From Fulvia fulva (lineage: Eukaryota; Ascomycota; Dothideomycetes; Mycosphaerellales; Mycosphaerellaceae): 64,000 bases of DNA. Under the pieces are notes generated by a model. It was not told the DNA's origin. It did no database searches and worked only from the letters and a program-made list of their open reading frames with translations. Shown here piece after piece: positions 9,687 through 21,071 of the stretch; within the stretch, counting starts at the first letter, position 1; the number at the start of each line of letters is the position of its first letter. Made by a program: the position numbers and the translations under genes. The DNA is taken from positions 62,001-126,000 of the forward strand of contig NC_063024.1 in NCBI RefSeq assembly GCF_020509005.1, written 5' to 3'.

Positions 9687-9794
9687 CGCGGCTTGGCTTT
9701 ACTTTATAACTTCGCCGCGCCTCGCGCTCCTCTTTCGTAGCTTCGTAGAACAACAACTATCTCATTCGGACCCTATGGTACGCGCGCCCTTACA
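9611..9794 (+). repeat. 3' LTR of intact Ty3/gypsy element
   Basis: 184 bp, identical by eye to 2573-2756, followed by the duplicated TTACT at 9795-9799. The pol stop codon lies inside it at 9684-9686. Confidence 0.95.
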
Positions 9795-11793
9795 TTACTC
9801 TTACCTTATCGAATATTACTCCCTATATAGATGCCGTAAGCCTCTTTATCAAGGCTTCGTTAACTTACGCTCGACTCTAGGCTTTCTTAATCTATATATT
9901 CTAGCTTAGCTTCGGGTCGAGCTAGATCCCTAGTACTCGTAGCTCCGCTAATAGCTTAGTCTCGTAGCCTTAGATTCTTACCGCCGCCTTTATATTATAG
10001 TATGTTCTTGCTTTACTAAAGTATATAAGTTAGTACTTTTTAGGGGCGAACGGGCACTATACTTCTTTGCCTACTCCTCGCATTTCTTGTACCTATCTTT
10101 AAGGAGGCGACAGTTCTCTTCTGTCGAGTCTAACTAGGCTAGGATGTTTATGTCGTCTACGAACTCTAATACTAAGGTTTACGGAGAGGTGAGTAGGGGG
10201 ATTAGATCAGACATAAATATTAGAAACAGGATAGGGGAGAGAGTAGATCCCTAAGGTATTCCGGCCTCTGCCTTCACCGGGTCGGACGTATACCTTCCTA
10301 GGACTAGGTATGTCGTCCGTTCCTAGAGAAAGGAGTAGACGAACGTCGTTACCTACTAGGGGATGCCTTTCTGCTATAGGATATATATTAGCCTTTAGTA
10401 TAAGACGTTATCGAAGGCTCCTACGATGTCAAGGGATAGTAAGGACGCCGCTCGGTTCCTACCGTAGTGCTAGAGGGTCTGAATTTGCTCCGTAATTAGC
10501 TCTATTACTATTAGTGTCGATCGCTAGCTTCTTCCCCCTATCTATATTACTAGGAGTACGTGGTTGTCCTCGGCTAGCTACGTAAGTCTCTAGGCTACTA
10601 TCTTTTCTAGGACCTTCCCTATCGTATTTAGAAGTACGATTAGTCTGTACGACTTAGGCTAAGTATAGTCCTCCTTCTATAGCTTACGTAGTACTACTGT
10701 TATAGACTCTCTATACGGCTTTGGGTGATACCCTAGCTGTAGGCACGCGGTAAATAGGTTTATAAGGCTCGGCGCGATCTCTTCTCTATACTCTTTTAGT
10801 AGTATGTTTGGTATCCTATCTAGGCCTAGGGCTTTTCGTCCTTTTAGCTTACTTATGACTCCTATTACTATATTAGAGCTAACCGCCTAATATATGTCTA
10901 GGGGTTCCGGGTATATACTCGGGTCGATATCCGTAAGGTCTACCTCTACTTACGTCGAAAAGAAATGGTCGGCTAATACTTTTGCCTTGCCCCGGGGCGT
11001 AGCCTAGGCAATCCCTTCGCGGTCTACGATTAGGGGGAAGTGAGGGGTTTGTTACTCTTTAGGTAGTCGTGCCTATTTAGTAAGTCTCTATATCTATTCC
11101 GGGTTTTCTATAACGAGCCCGATCGTCGCTCTCTAGTCCTATAGCTTATTGCGTCTTATCTGTGCCTTCTTCTCTTGTGTCGCGCGACAGTATTGCTCCT
11201 ACGTCTCTTAGGTATGCTGCTTCGTCCACTGTCGCCTTGCCCTTCTAGCCTCCCTTACCTTCGTAGAGCATTTAGGGGTCTAGAAGGCCTTCTACTACGT
11301 TAAGGGCCGGAGTAACGGCGTATATTATTCCGCTGCTTACTATATAACCGAGGTAATCTGTTCCGCTGCTTAATCTAGTTAAGCTGTCGTCTCGAGTTCT
11401 CTATACTATAGTAGGTTCGCTATTAGGAAGCCTCTTATATCGTCCTAGCGTGCCTTCTTCTAGTTACGGCGTAGTTCGCTTACTAGCTCCTCTAAAGTAC
11501 TATTAATAGGAAGTAAGTAGACTATAACCTTATATACGAGATAAGTAGGAGTGTTAAGATATAGCATCTTAAAGGGAGTTAATAATTAGGAAGTGATCTA
11601 GTAGCCTAAGGCATCTACAATAACTTAGCTTATAGGGAGATACTTTCTCTCCCCTTTAGCTTAGATAGACATCTAACACAATCAATATATTAGTTCCTGA
11701 TATATTGCTATATACTCGTGCTATTAGTTAGTTAAAGATTGATCTCTTACTCCACTCCGCTACTATCTACCCGTACCTATTTAATAATAATTA
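9795..11793 (-). mobile_element. LINE (Tad/I-like) reverse-transcriptase region, RIP-saturated
   Basis: The minus strand encodes a broken non-LTR reverse transcriptase. Readable signatures from 5' to 3' are a pre-RT linker (to about 11520), the AGIPxGSTLSPILFLIF box at about 10210-10270 with Q changed to a stop (CAG to TAG), the catalytic FVDDINIL box at 10141-10170, and the post-RT 'LGIxLDPKL' at about 9895-9935. The frame resumes at 2572 on the far side of the Ty3 insertion. No complete endonuclease domain is visible and the 5' end is undefined; it meets the Fot1-like element at 11794. TpA-rich and CpA-poor with CpG retained, the RIP signature. Stops are too frequent for function. Confidence 0.72.
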
Positions 11794-11862
11794 ACGTGAT
11801 TTACTACTAAGCGGGCTATACTACCGAGCGGGCCACTTTTACTAAGAACTGTACCACTTCTA
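11794..11862 (+). repeat. Left terminal inverted repeat of Fot1-like element
   Basis: Begins ACGTGATTTACTACTAAGCG and matches the reverse complement of 20882-20950 with a handful of mismatches, all or most of which are C/T or G/A type. Confidence 0.82.
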
Positions 11863-11879
11863 TAGATATAGCTATATAA

Positions 11880-13144
11880 CTACTATTATAGCGTATATTG
11901 TCTTCAAACGAGGCTAAACTGACCTTAGCTGTCTAGGCTACAAAACGCGACGCGATAATTACGAATCGACTTGCTATAAAGGTATACGACGCGTCTCGAA
12001 CTATACTAGGGTATCGATTGAATAGACGACCTCCTCGGGGTAACTACGAGCCTAATTCGAAGAAGCTTATAGAGCTAGAAGAGAGGGTGATACTTAAGTA
12101 TATACTCGAGCTAGATCTTAGAGGTTTCCCGCTATTAAAGGCTAGTGTACGAGTGATAGCCGATTTATTCCTATAAGAGAAGGGTCTTAAGCCCGCTAGT
12201 CTTAATTAGACAGACAGGTTTATTAGGCGGCATCGTGAGCTAAAGGTACGTATAATACGTAGATACGATCGTTAGCGAGCCCTAATAGAAGATCTAGACG
12301 TTATCGAGAGGTAGTTCTTACTTATACGTAATATAAAGGAGAAGTATAGTATCCTTAACTAGGATACCTATAACTTCGACGAGACAGGGTTTATAATAGG
12401 TGTTATTACGTCTTAGAGCGTCGTTACGGGTTCAGAAAGGCGTAGTAGAAAGAGGAAGGTCGTTTAATAGGGCAATAGAGAATAGGTAATAGTGATTAAG
12501 ACTATCTATATAGACGGAATAGCGCTCCTACCCTACGTTATCCTTATAGGTAAACAGTATATTAGTACCTAGTACTAAGACGGCAACTTAGGTCTAGACT
12601 AGACAATCGGGCTAATAGAGAACGGCTAGACTAATAATAAGTTCGGTATACGGTATCTAGAGTATTTCTAGAAGTATACTATAGCTCGTACGACTAGGGT
12701 ATAGAGACTACTTATTATCGATAGCTACGAGAGCTATAACTCGAAGGCATTCTAGAATCTATATAAGGAATACAAGATCTTAGCCCTATATATACTATCG
12801 TACGCCTCGTACTTACTCTAGCTATTAGATGTAGGTTACTATTCGCCTTTAAAGAAGGTATACGGTACTTAGCTCTCGGGCTTAGTACGCTAGCGTATTA
12901 CTTATATTAATAAAGTAGAGTTCCTACGCGCCTTCCGGGTAGCCTATAACGCTATATTTAGACAGGAGAACATCCTATCGAGCTTCAGAGGCGCTAGTTT
13001 AGTTCTATTCAATCTATAGGTAGTAATAGACAAGCTTAATATTAAGCTACGTACGCTAACCCCTCTAGCTCCGGACTCTACCCCTTAGGAGTCGAAGACA
13101 CTACGAACTATAAAAGAATTCGACTCTTAATCGACACTAGTAAT
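11880..13144 (+). pseudogene. Fot1/pogo-type transposase, N-terminal and catalytic part (RIP-broken)
   Basis: One plus-strand frame, interrupted by TAG/TAA, still shows the family: 'ILELDLRGFPLL' near 12103, the helix-turn-helix/CENP-B-like stretch ending 'RFIRRHRELK' near 12220-12245, the first catalytic block YNFDETGF at 12369-12392, the second block LLIIDSYESYNS near 12707-12745 (from a DGHESH-type motif after G-to-A changes), and 'LLDVGYYSPLK' near 12820-12855. Gln codons have become stops, and Cys and His have become Tyr, as RIP predicts. The frame is cut at 13144 by the Ty3 copy and resumes at 20436. Confidence 0.8.
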
Positions 13145-13328
13145 TGTAAGGGCGCGCGTACCATAGGGTCCGAATGAGATAGTTGTTGTTCTACGAAGCT
13201 ACGAAAGAGGAGCGCGAGGCGCGGCGAAGTTATAAAGCAAAGCCAAGCCGCGCTAACCCGATGCAGAAGGTCCGCGGTTCAGCCGGGCCGACGTAGCTAC
13301 AGTGAGGGGTCGCGGGCTGCCCGTGACA
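13145..13328 (-). repeat. 3' LTR of the inverted Ty3 copy
   Basis: 184 bp, reverse-complement match to the LTR of 2573-9794 with only about two differences seen by eye, both of RIP type. Confidence 0.93.
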
Positions 13329-16300
13329 GTACCCCCCCTCCCAAAACACGCCTCAGTCCTCTGAGCGTTATTCACCTTATGAGGCCACTTGCCTGTCGAG
13401 CTCTATAATCGCGCGAACGCCGAATCATCCTCTAGTGCCCTGTCGTCATCCGATAACATCGTATTCGCTCTATTAAGACCATCCTCGACCGGCTTCCTTC
13501 GAGAAACATGTTGCCTAGTTAGCTAGCTTGCCCCAGATCTAAGTCTGTCTTCGGCTCGTACTCGCGTATAATCCTTATGACCAAAGTTAGGTATCATTGT
13601 AGGCTCTGTAGGCTCTACTCGAGTATCGAATATGTGCGGAGCAGATTCTATTAGAGGCAAGGCTCGAGGCGACTCATTCGTGACGGTGTCTTTCGGAATG
13701 ACCCTGATCGAGTTGAGCCCGAGTATCTCAGTAGCTAGTAGGGACCAGTCAGATAGAGCTACGAAGCCTATAGGCGTAGACAACTCCGGCCGGTTATAGT
13801 GAAAGTCTGCAATAGCGGCGGCTACGTGTTTAAGCATGTCCTCTACAGGTTGCTAGGTCTCACCATCCTCCTCGTTCTGATATCCAGCCCATTTCACCTT
13901 GTACCATGTATCTACTTTGCGCTTGTGCCCCTTCTTCACCTTGCCTACCCGCTTACGGGTGTATATATTAAGGATCTTTTCCACCTCGTATATATACGTA
14001 GGTGCTGCTACTATATCGGCTACTACATCAGCCTCGGTGGTGTCAGGTTCGATAGTTATCGGTGGTGGCGGCGCCAGATACTGCCCTTTAAGTAGTGGGA
14101 AATCGGGGTGGTCGGCTCGTTGTAGTAGTAAGGTGTGGAAGCAGTTATCAAGTCCTACTAGAGCGTCTAATAGTTTCAGTCGATAAGAGAGTCTGGCCGG
14201 CATAACTTCCGTGATCTGGTAAGGGCCGGCATATCTCCTGTCTAGCTTCTTAGATAGTCGAGTCGTGCGGATGTTCTTGGTGCTAAGATATACCTAATCA
14301 CCTACCTTGTAGTCTAGAGGAATGCTTCGGTGGCGGTTTGCTACCTCTACTTAGAGAGCTTATGACATTCGTATATTCTCTTAAAGGTGTTTGTGAAGCT
14401 CGCAAATTTGACGCACAAAGGTTTCTACTGATCGCGTATCTAGTCGCTAGAGAGTGGTCAGTCCTCCCTCCTTTCTAGCGTTCAGGTCAACTCGCTCTAT
14501 AAACTTAGGGTTGTATCCTAAGGTGGCGTAGAACGGCGACACACTAGTAGTCTTAGACAGGTAATTGTTGATCGCGAACTGAGCAAGGCACAGCCATTCT
14601 GCCTAGTCATCCTGTGCCTCGTTAGTAAACATACGGAGATACTGTTCCATCGCCTAGTTAGTGCGTTCTAACTGTCTATCAGTTTCTAGGTGATACGAAG
14701 AACTTAGCTTACGATTTGTGCGGAGCATCTTGTAGAGTTTCTTCTAGAAGGTAGCAACCTACTGCTTGCTACGGTCTAATATAATAGTGTTAGGAAACCC
14801 GCGCCGACAGAACACATGTTTGAGGAAAAGCCTTGCCGCATTCTGTGCTGTCATTGCGCTAATAGGGATCAGCTCGACTTCCTTAGTGAGCCTGTTAGTG
14901 ACGGTTATAATGTTGTTGTAGACTATGCCGTCAAGAGTACTATCTAGGAGTCCGATAACGAAGTCGACTGCAATGTGTTTCTAAGGCCGATCTAGAACAG
15001 GAAGTGGCTATAGTAATCCTAGTGGCTAGGAGTGCAGAGATTTTGTTGTACGGCAGGTGCGGCAATTCGCGGTGTATCTGCGCACGGATCTCGCTAATCT
15101 AGGCCAGTAGAATTCACGTGCTACGAGTTTATAAGTGCGAGCTCGTCCTAGATAGCCTACTGCTAGAGCGTCATAGTTTATCTTGATTATCCTAGTCTAT
15201 AAAGCTTGGTCATTTGGTACCTATAAGCTCTAGCCGTCGTATTGGTTTCGAACATATAGCAGGTCGCTATCCACTTTGTAGTGTGCTAGGTGAATCTTCG
15301 CTCTCTGTAGCAGTGTAGGAGTGCGGTCTTTCTACAGGTCCTTAATCGCGGTCTTAAGCTCGTTATCGGTTACGTACGCCGTCGACATTCGATACTCGAG
15401 TTCGGCTTCCCGCTGACTTTCACGCGTCGCCGGTTGTTTAGTAGGCGTATCTCGTTCTGTAGGCATAAACTCTTTAGCTTTAGGGTTTAGCGGTACTAGT
15501 TCCTCTTCTTCCGGCGTATCTTCTACTGTTGCCTATAGTGAGGCGATCTTAAGGAATCGCTTAGGAGGCAGCAATGTCTGATGCTAATACTAGTTCCGAG
15601 GGTCGTCCACCCCCTACGGAAGGTCCTAGCTACGTCTCGTTAGGCTGTCTAGCTTTGTACCTTGAAGTCCTAGACGGTATATTATCTTAAAGTTGAACTG
15701 TGACAAGAACTTAGCCTAACGCGCTTGTCGCCGATTTAGCTGCTTTGTCGTCATAAAGTATTCTAGGTTCTTGTAGTCGGTGTAAATCTTAACTGGCTAT
15801 GAGTCCTTATCATCTGCCTCGTAGGCGAGCTCGGGTCTCTCTTCCTCAAAAGCCTTAATAATAGCTAACAGTTCCTTATCATAGATTTCATAATTGCACT
15901 CCTATAGACTCAACTTCTTCGAGTAGAAGGCCATAGGATGTAGCACACCATTCTCGTCATACTGCGAAAGCACGCCGGCGTTTACAAAATCTGAAGAATC
16001 TGTCTCTATTACTGTTTCCCTGCCTAGCACGTAATGTGCGAGTATGCCGGCTTTGCTGAACGCAGCTTTCAAATTGTCAAAGGCTCGTTAGCAATCTAGT
16101 GACCATTGAATCCTTCTGTTCTTATGATTGCTTGGTCCGTCCGACTTGGTCAGGTTTGTGAGAGGAGTAGCTATACGCGAAAATGCTTCGATGAACCGCC
16201 TATAGAAGTTGGCAAATCCAAGGAAGGCCTGGACATCCTTCAGGTTCTTAGGAGCTTCCTATGTCTGAATACATTCGAGTTTCTCGGGGTCTATCTCGAT

Positions 16301-17938
16301 GCCGTTAGGGGTTATAATTAGCCTAAGATACTTCACCTTCTATTGGTAGAATTCGCTTTTGTCGATGTCCACTATAAGTCCTGCATCGCGTAGCTTAGTA
16401 AGAACCTTCCGTACGTGTTCAATGTGCTCCTCTAAGGTGTTACTGAAGATAAGTACGTCATCTAGGTAGGCCGACACAAAGTCGTCTAGGTGTTCTTATA
16501 AGACCTTGTTAATATATAATTGGAACGATGCTGGTCCGTTGCACAAGCCGAATGGCAACACTAGACACTCGTAGATGCCGTATCGTGTCGCAAACGCTAT
16601 CAACCACTCGTGCCCTTTAGCTATCCGTAACTTGTTGAAGGCTACTACAATGTCTAGCTTTATAAAGTACTTCTTACCGTATATGCGGTTGAGCGTCTCT
16701 TATATCAAGGGAATCGGATACCGGTTCTTGATAGTGATCGCATTCAATCCTCTGTAGTCGATACAAACACGCAGCCCACCTCTAGGCTTACGTACCACTA
16801 GCACTAGTGCAGGAGACTGGTTCGTCTTTTGCCCTGCTTTCCGCACCTTCCCTTTAGATGTTTGCTCGTCTAGCCATTTCTTAACTGCCTCGTTCTCCTT
16901 CTTAGCTAGGCCGTAGGGCTTGCGGTATAGTGGCTCTTATGGACCATTAGGCTTAATGTGAATCTTATGATCTACGCCTAGTCGGTGAGGTGGGAGTCCT
17001 TCATGATCCTTAGCTAAGAAAGCGTCCGCAATATCGTAGTACATTAGCGGCAACTTCTCCTTCGGGTTGTGATTGAACTGCTTGTTCAAGAATTGGTCTA
17101 GATCATTAGTAGCCATTACACTCAGCTTAAGCTCTCCGCCGTCGCTCTTACGCCTAGTGGGCATGATGTAGAAGCACTTAGCCCTAGGCCGGTGCGCGTA
17201 CATCCCCTACGCGCGTTAAGAAACGCCCTAGCAGTCCACTTCTTCATCGTCTATGTCTTCCAGGTTATATAATGAGACATTCAGCTCTGCCCCTCCTGCT
17301 ATAAAGCTCGCTGCATCTCTAGTGAAGGGCTCTAGTCCGTACCGTACTAGTGCCTACTTCTTCTTCTCGCGGTAGTTTAGGGATTGCACTGTTGTCGGTG
17401 TCTTATTCTATAGACAGTGACCAAAGCAGTAATCCGACCTGAATGCCACCTCGCCTGTCTCCTAGAAGATGTTTAGGTTGTGCGCTGTAAGCCACGGCAG
17501 GCCAAAGACGATGTCGTATTCGAGGTCGGTGACGTAGTATAACATTTGCTCGTGATAATCGCCTATGACTACGTCTATAGGGGCCGCGTGTGTAATCTGC
17601 CGCGCAGTGGCCGTTCTATCTCCTAGTGTTAGTCGTCGGCTTTACGTCAAAGGGATCAGGGGTATTGTGTATTTGCGTGTGAATTTCTAGTCAAGAAAGA
17701 GAGAGGTGGAAGCAGAATCTACAAGGCCTCGAGCCTTTCTCTGTTGTATCATTACGGGTAACACTATGTAAGGGTACATAGCTAGCTGTTGCTTATCCAG
17801 TGCGTATGCCGATATCTTAAGCTCCTTACTATAGTCTGTTACCGTCTCTTACGTTCCGTGTCTCTCAATCTTATGCTCTTTCTGTCCTAGGAAGTTCGGG
17901 TGACCGCTATCTACTACGCTTAGGCAGCGGTCGTGCCA
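13253..17938 (-). pseudogene. pol: Pol of the inverted Ty3 copy, broken by RIP
   Basis: Coordinates are obtained by reflecting the intact pol. Collinear fragments of protease, RT, RNase H, integrase and chromodomain are readable on the minus strand, for example the chromodomain piece at 13853-14203. They are split by many TAG/TAA codons at former CAG, CAA or TGG sites, so no functional polyprotein is possible. Confidence 0.9.
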
Positions 17939-20046
17939 TTTCCCTGCCGCGGATCGGCGGCTAGGGAACTGAGGTTCGCGTTCGGATTCGGCGTAGTATT
18001 GCGTAGACGCGGTGGGCGATAGTCGCTATCGTACCTATACATTAGGCATTTAGGGTTAGTCGACACGTAAGAACCTATACGGCAGCGGTAGCACTTACCC
18101 TACTTCTTAAGGTCTTCGCGCTGCTCACGGTTAAGCGTAGGCAGGTTCTATAGATGTGTCGGCAGATCCTCCTTCTTCTTAGTACTAGCGTACTGTAGTG
18201 GGCGCTATACTAAGGCACCTACTATACCGGTAGCGGCACTAGTAACTACGTTGCCGTTGTTCTAGTTGTTCTGGCCGCTATTGCTGTTCGAGTTGCTATT
18301 GCCCCGGGGGCGCTCCTTCTACGGGTATAGTCGATCTGTCTCGTAGAAACTCTCGTCCAGTACGGTGTACTCCTCGATAACGTCTTGTATACTGTCTAGG
18401 CGGCGGTCGACTTCGCGGTCGCCGAAGGTCTTGATAAAGTACTTGCGGTTCAGTCGGTTGCGGAACAGTATGAGCTCGGTCTTATCGGTCCATAACATCT
18501 AGGCGCGCAACTTCGAGTAGCGGGCATAGAAGGCTATAAAGGTTTCGCCTTGTTCTTGCTTATAGGTAGCAATGTTAACTATAGCCTTAGTTCCCTCATT
18601 GCGTATGCCATATTAGCGTGTCATCTAGTCTAACAACTCTTCTCTAGTCTTGAACTCGTTAAAGGACTACTGTCTAGGCATAGGGATCCTCGGCTTAATA
18701 CTTCGCTAAGGATCACCTTGTGTCCACCTATACACGAAGCGCAGACTATCTACCTTAGTGCGGAAGGTTGCTATAGTTAGCTTTAGGAGAACACTGCTAT
18801 ACTAGCTGTCGAAATTAGGGTCGTCATCGTTCTTGAAGTGCTTAGGGTCGGGCACACCCTTACCGATCTCTATACCGCGAGTGAGGGTGCGGTCAATGGT
18901 GAAGAGACGTTCTAGAAGGTCAACCAGTGGTGTCTAGGTACGGGTGTTACGCATTCTCGAGTTACGACTATTGTTAGGTCCTAGTCGCGGACGGTCGTTG
19001 TCACGTCCTCGGCCATTGTCGCTACGGTCATCGTCGTCTCTATCGTTATCGTTATCACTACCACCGCCACCGCCCCCTCCACTAGCAGCTTCGCAATACC
19101 TACGCAACAGCTGCTCGAGTAAGGTCTCGCGTAGGCGGGAACGAGAGGGTCGGCGGCCTAAGCGGCCCCTGCCTCCGTTCTATGTGGTGTCTCCTGCCTC
19201 AAGCCGAGCCTTTAGGTCATCGACTTCTTGTTGTAGGGCCTGGTTCTTCGCCTCAGCATCTTGTGCCTTCTTCTTCTCCTTCTCGTAGATCTCGCTGAAC
19301 TGCTTATATAGGTTGTTGGCTTCCTTATATTTCTTCCCCAGCTCTTGCAACTTAGCTAGGTCGCAATCCTTCTTGCTCTTAAGATCTGCTGCTATTTTCT
19401 GTGTGACAAGCTCTTCACTTCGCAGCATCTTGTAGATACGGTCGTATTCGGTGTACAGCGTGGTGTACTAGGTGTTCTGGAGGTCGTTGGCTCGCTCTAT
19501 TACATCGAGTTGTCTGCCCTTAGTAATTGCCGTGTTGACTACTTATAGCACGAAGTCGTAGGTGGTCTTCGGGTGTTAGGATACAAGGGTCGTAAGGTTG
19601 TCTAGGGTGACATTCTAGTATTCGGATGCGAGAATGTGTTCTGCCTCGTCGAGTGATAGATACACCTCGTCTAGATCGCCGCCTAGGTCCTCTTCGAGCT
19701 TGAACTCGAACAGTTCTATAAAGTCAATCTCACCACCTTCTTCTCGCTCGAAGGCCTTCTAGTAAGCTTTATCAATCTCTTGTTGTAGCGCGACACCGGT
19801 GTCTACTGTGACCCGCCGGTTGTCGTCCTGTGTCTAACTCTAAGGAAAAGAGGAGAGGTCGGGGAAAAGAGATGTGCGCTACTTACTTTTGCCCTTAGGC
19901 TTAGGTAGCGGTGGTATGCCGCCGTTCGCTGTTTATAAAGTCATGTTGTCTAGGTTCGGGGGAGGCGTGACGGTGCCTGTATCCTGACTGTCTACGAGCG
20001 CGCGACCGCCTACTAATAGTGTCGCCGCGTTACGTTCTCTAGGCAT
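17920..20046 (-). pseudogene. gag: Gag of the inverted Ty3 copy, broken by RIP
   Basis: The ATG at 20046 is in the same place as in the intact copy. The coiled-coil segment survives as an open stretch at 19180-19428, ending at a CAG-to-TAG stop where the intact gag has Gln. In it one Met has become Ile, one Pro has become Leu and two Cys have become Tyr. Confidence 0.9.
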
Positions 20047-20182
20047 CTGCGCGCTATACGCCTTACCGTGTTCTGTGTTCTGATACGGCTCTACGCGTTC
20101 TCGAGTTCTACGGTTCTGTCTATTCCTGTTGTTACGCGTCCCTTACCTAGATCCGCGATCTAGGTAGTAAGGTAGAACAAAC

Positions 20183-20430
20183 TATAAGGGCGCGCGTACT
20201 ATAGGGTCCGAATGAGATAGTTGTTGTTCTACGAAGCTACGAAAGAGGAGCGCGAGGCGCGGCGAAGTTATAAAGCAAAGCCAAGCCGCGCTAACCCGAT
20301 ACAGAAGGTCCGCGGTTCAGCCGGGCCGACGTAGCTACAGTGAGGGGTCGCGGGCTAACCCGATATAGAAGGTCCGCGGTTCAGCCGGGCCGACGTAGCT
20401 ATAGTAAGGGGTCGCGGGCTGCCCGTGATA
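20183..20430 (-). repeat. 5' LTR of the inverted Ty3 copy, with internal 64-bp duplication
   Basis: 248 bp instead of 184. The unit 20290-20353 is repeated at 20354-20417. The outer end reads TATAAGGG where the other LTRs read TGTAAGGG, a RIP-type change. Flanked by GTAAT. Confidence 0.92.
20290..20417 (+). repeat. 64-bp tandem duplication inside an LTR
   Basis: Two head-to-tail copies, each starting GCTAACCCGATA and ending GGGGTCGCGG. The second copy carries three additional TpA changes compared with the first. Confidence 0.92.
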
Positions 20431-20435
20431 GTAAT

Positions 20436-20850
20436 AAACAAAATGCGTGCCCGGGCAGGTTTATCGCTAAACTCGTTATAGGAAGGGGCGTATTAGCTTA
20501 TAAAAGGGAGTAGAGAGATAGCGTATTAGATAGCTCTTATACAAAGCGAGATTAGTAAGCTACGTAAGTCTAACGAGGCCCTTATATAGCGAAAAGCACA
20601 AAAGCGCAAGTATATTTAGTCTAGAGGGTCTCTAACCTTCGATAAGACGTCGTAATTAATACCTCTAGAGGATACTAGGAGGTAGGAAGTAAGTAGAGAG
20701 TCGCTAGATAGTGTTCGGCTAGTACTAAGGCTACGACGCTATAAGCGATATAGCGAGTCGGGGCATAACGTACGTACCTATTAAGTAGACTTACTAGATA
20801 GCGAAGAATCTGAAGAGGAATTATCCTCCTAGTAACGATTCTATAGGATA
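20436..20850 (+). pseudogene. Fot1/pogo-type transposase, C-terminal part (RIP-broken)
   Basis: Continuation of the transposase after the Ty3 insertion. The frame reads basic and Ser-rich with remnants such as 'RGSLTFDKTS' near 20626-20655 and an acidic 'LLDSEESEEELSS' near 20793-20830, interrupted by TAG stops. It ends shortly before the right TIR. Confidence 0.65.
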
Positions 20851-20881
20851 TCGTCGTGTTAAGATACCGTCGTAATTAAAG

Positions 20882-20950
20882 TAGAAGTAGTATAGTTCTT
20901 AGTAAAAGTAGCCCGCTCGGTAGTATAGCCCGCTCGGTAGTAAAGCACGT
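20882..20950 (-). repeat. Right terminal inverted repeat of Fot1-like element
   Basis: Reverse complement begins ACGTGCTTTACTACCGAGCG and contains two adjacent copies of ACTACCGAGCGGGCT. TA follows at 20951. Confidence 0.82.
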
Positions 20951-21011
20951 TATAAATTATGTTATTAAGATATAGTACAATAATTAAGAAGTTAGTCGTA
21001 CTAAGACAAAA

Positions 21012-21044
21012 TTCCTAGCTTACTAGTGTTCCTAGCTTACTAGT
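21012..21044 (+). repeat. Short direct tandem repeat
   Basis: TTCCTAGCTTACTAGT(G) occurs twice in tandem (21012-21028, 21029-21044) in the 120-bp spacer between the Fot1-like element and the solo LTR. Nothing else is recognised in 20951-21071. Confidence 0.8.
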
Positions 21045-21071
21045 ACTTTACGTTAAATTAATAGTAGCTTA

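Larger units (their letters stand above)
2573..9794 (+). mobile_element. Ty3/gypsy chromovirus LTR retrotransposon, apparently intact
   Basis: This is a full element of 7,222 bp. Two 184-bp LTRs, identical by eye, start TG and end CA, and are flanked by the 5-bp target duplication TTACT (2568-2572 and 9795-9799). Gag (2893-5019) and pol (5001-9686, -1 frame) are open. A polypurine tract abuts the 3' LTR. Domain order in pol is protease, RT, RNase H, integrase, chromodomain, which defines a chromovirus. No RIP-type stops are seen although the surrounding LINE is saturated with them, so insertion is recent. No ordinary TGG-type primer-binding site follows the 5' LTR; instead a hairpin-forming stretch occurs at about 2768-2800. 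An inverted RIP-mutated sister lies at 13145-20430. Confidence 0.95.
13145..20430 (-). mobile_element. Second copy of the Ty3/gypsy chromovirus, inverted and RIP-mutated
   Basis: Same family as 2573-9794 but on the minus strand. It spans 7,286 bp, which is 7,222 plus a 64-bp duplication in its 5' LTR. Landmarks map base for base by reflection; for example the gag ATG falls at 20046 as predicted, so there are no other net indels. Differences are mainly C-to-T and G-to-A at CpA/TpG, giving CAG-to-TAG stops, Cys-to-Tyr and Met-to-Ile changes. Target duplication GTAAT at 13140-13144 and 20431-20435. It lies inside the Fot1-like transposase gene. RIP is clearly lighter than in the LINE, Fot1-like and copia remnants. 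Confidence 0.95.
11794..20950 (+). mobile_element. Fot1/pogo-like DNA transposon interrupted by the second Ty3 copy
   Basis: 69-bp terminal inverted repeats (11794-11862 and 20882-20950) are flanked by TA on both sides (11792-11793 and 20951-20952). Removing the Ty3 copy (13145-20430) and one GTAAT duplication leaves about 1.87 kb, the usual size of Fot1-family elements. The plus strand carries a RIP-broken pogo-type transposase before and after the Ty3 insertion. The TIR holds the 11-mer ACCGAGCGGGC in two adjacent degenerate copies, clearest at the right end. Confidence 0.82.
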
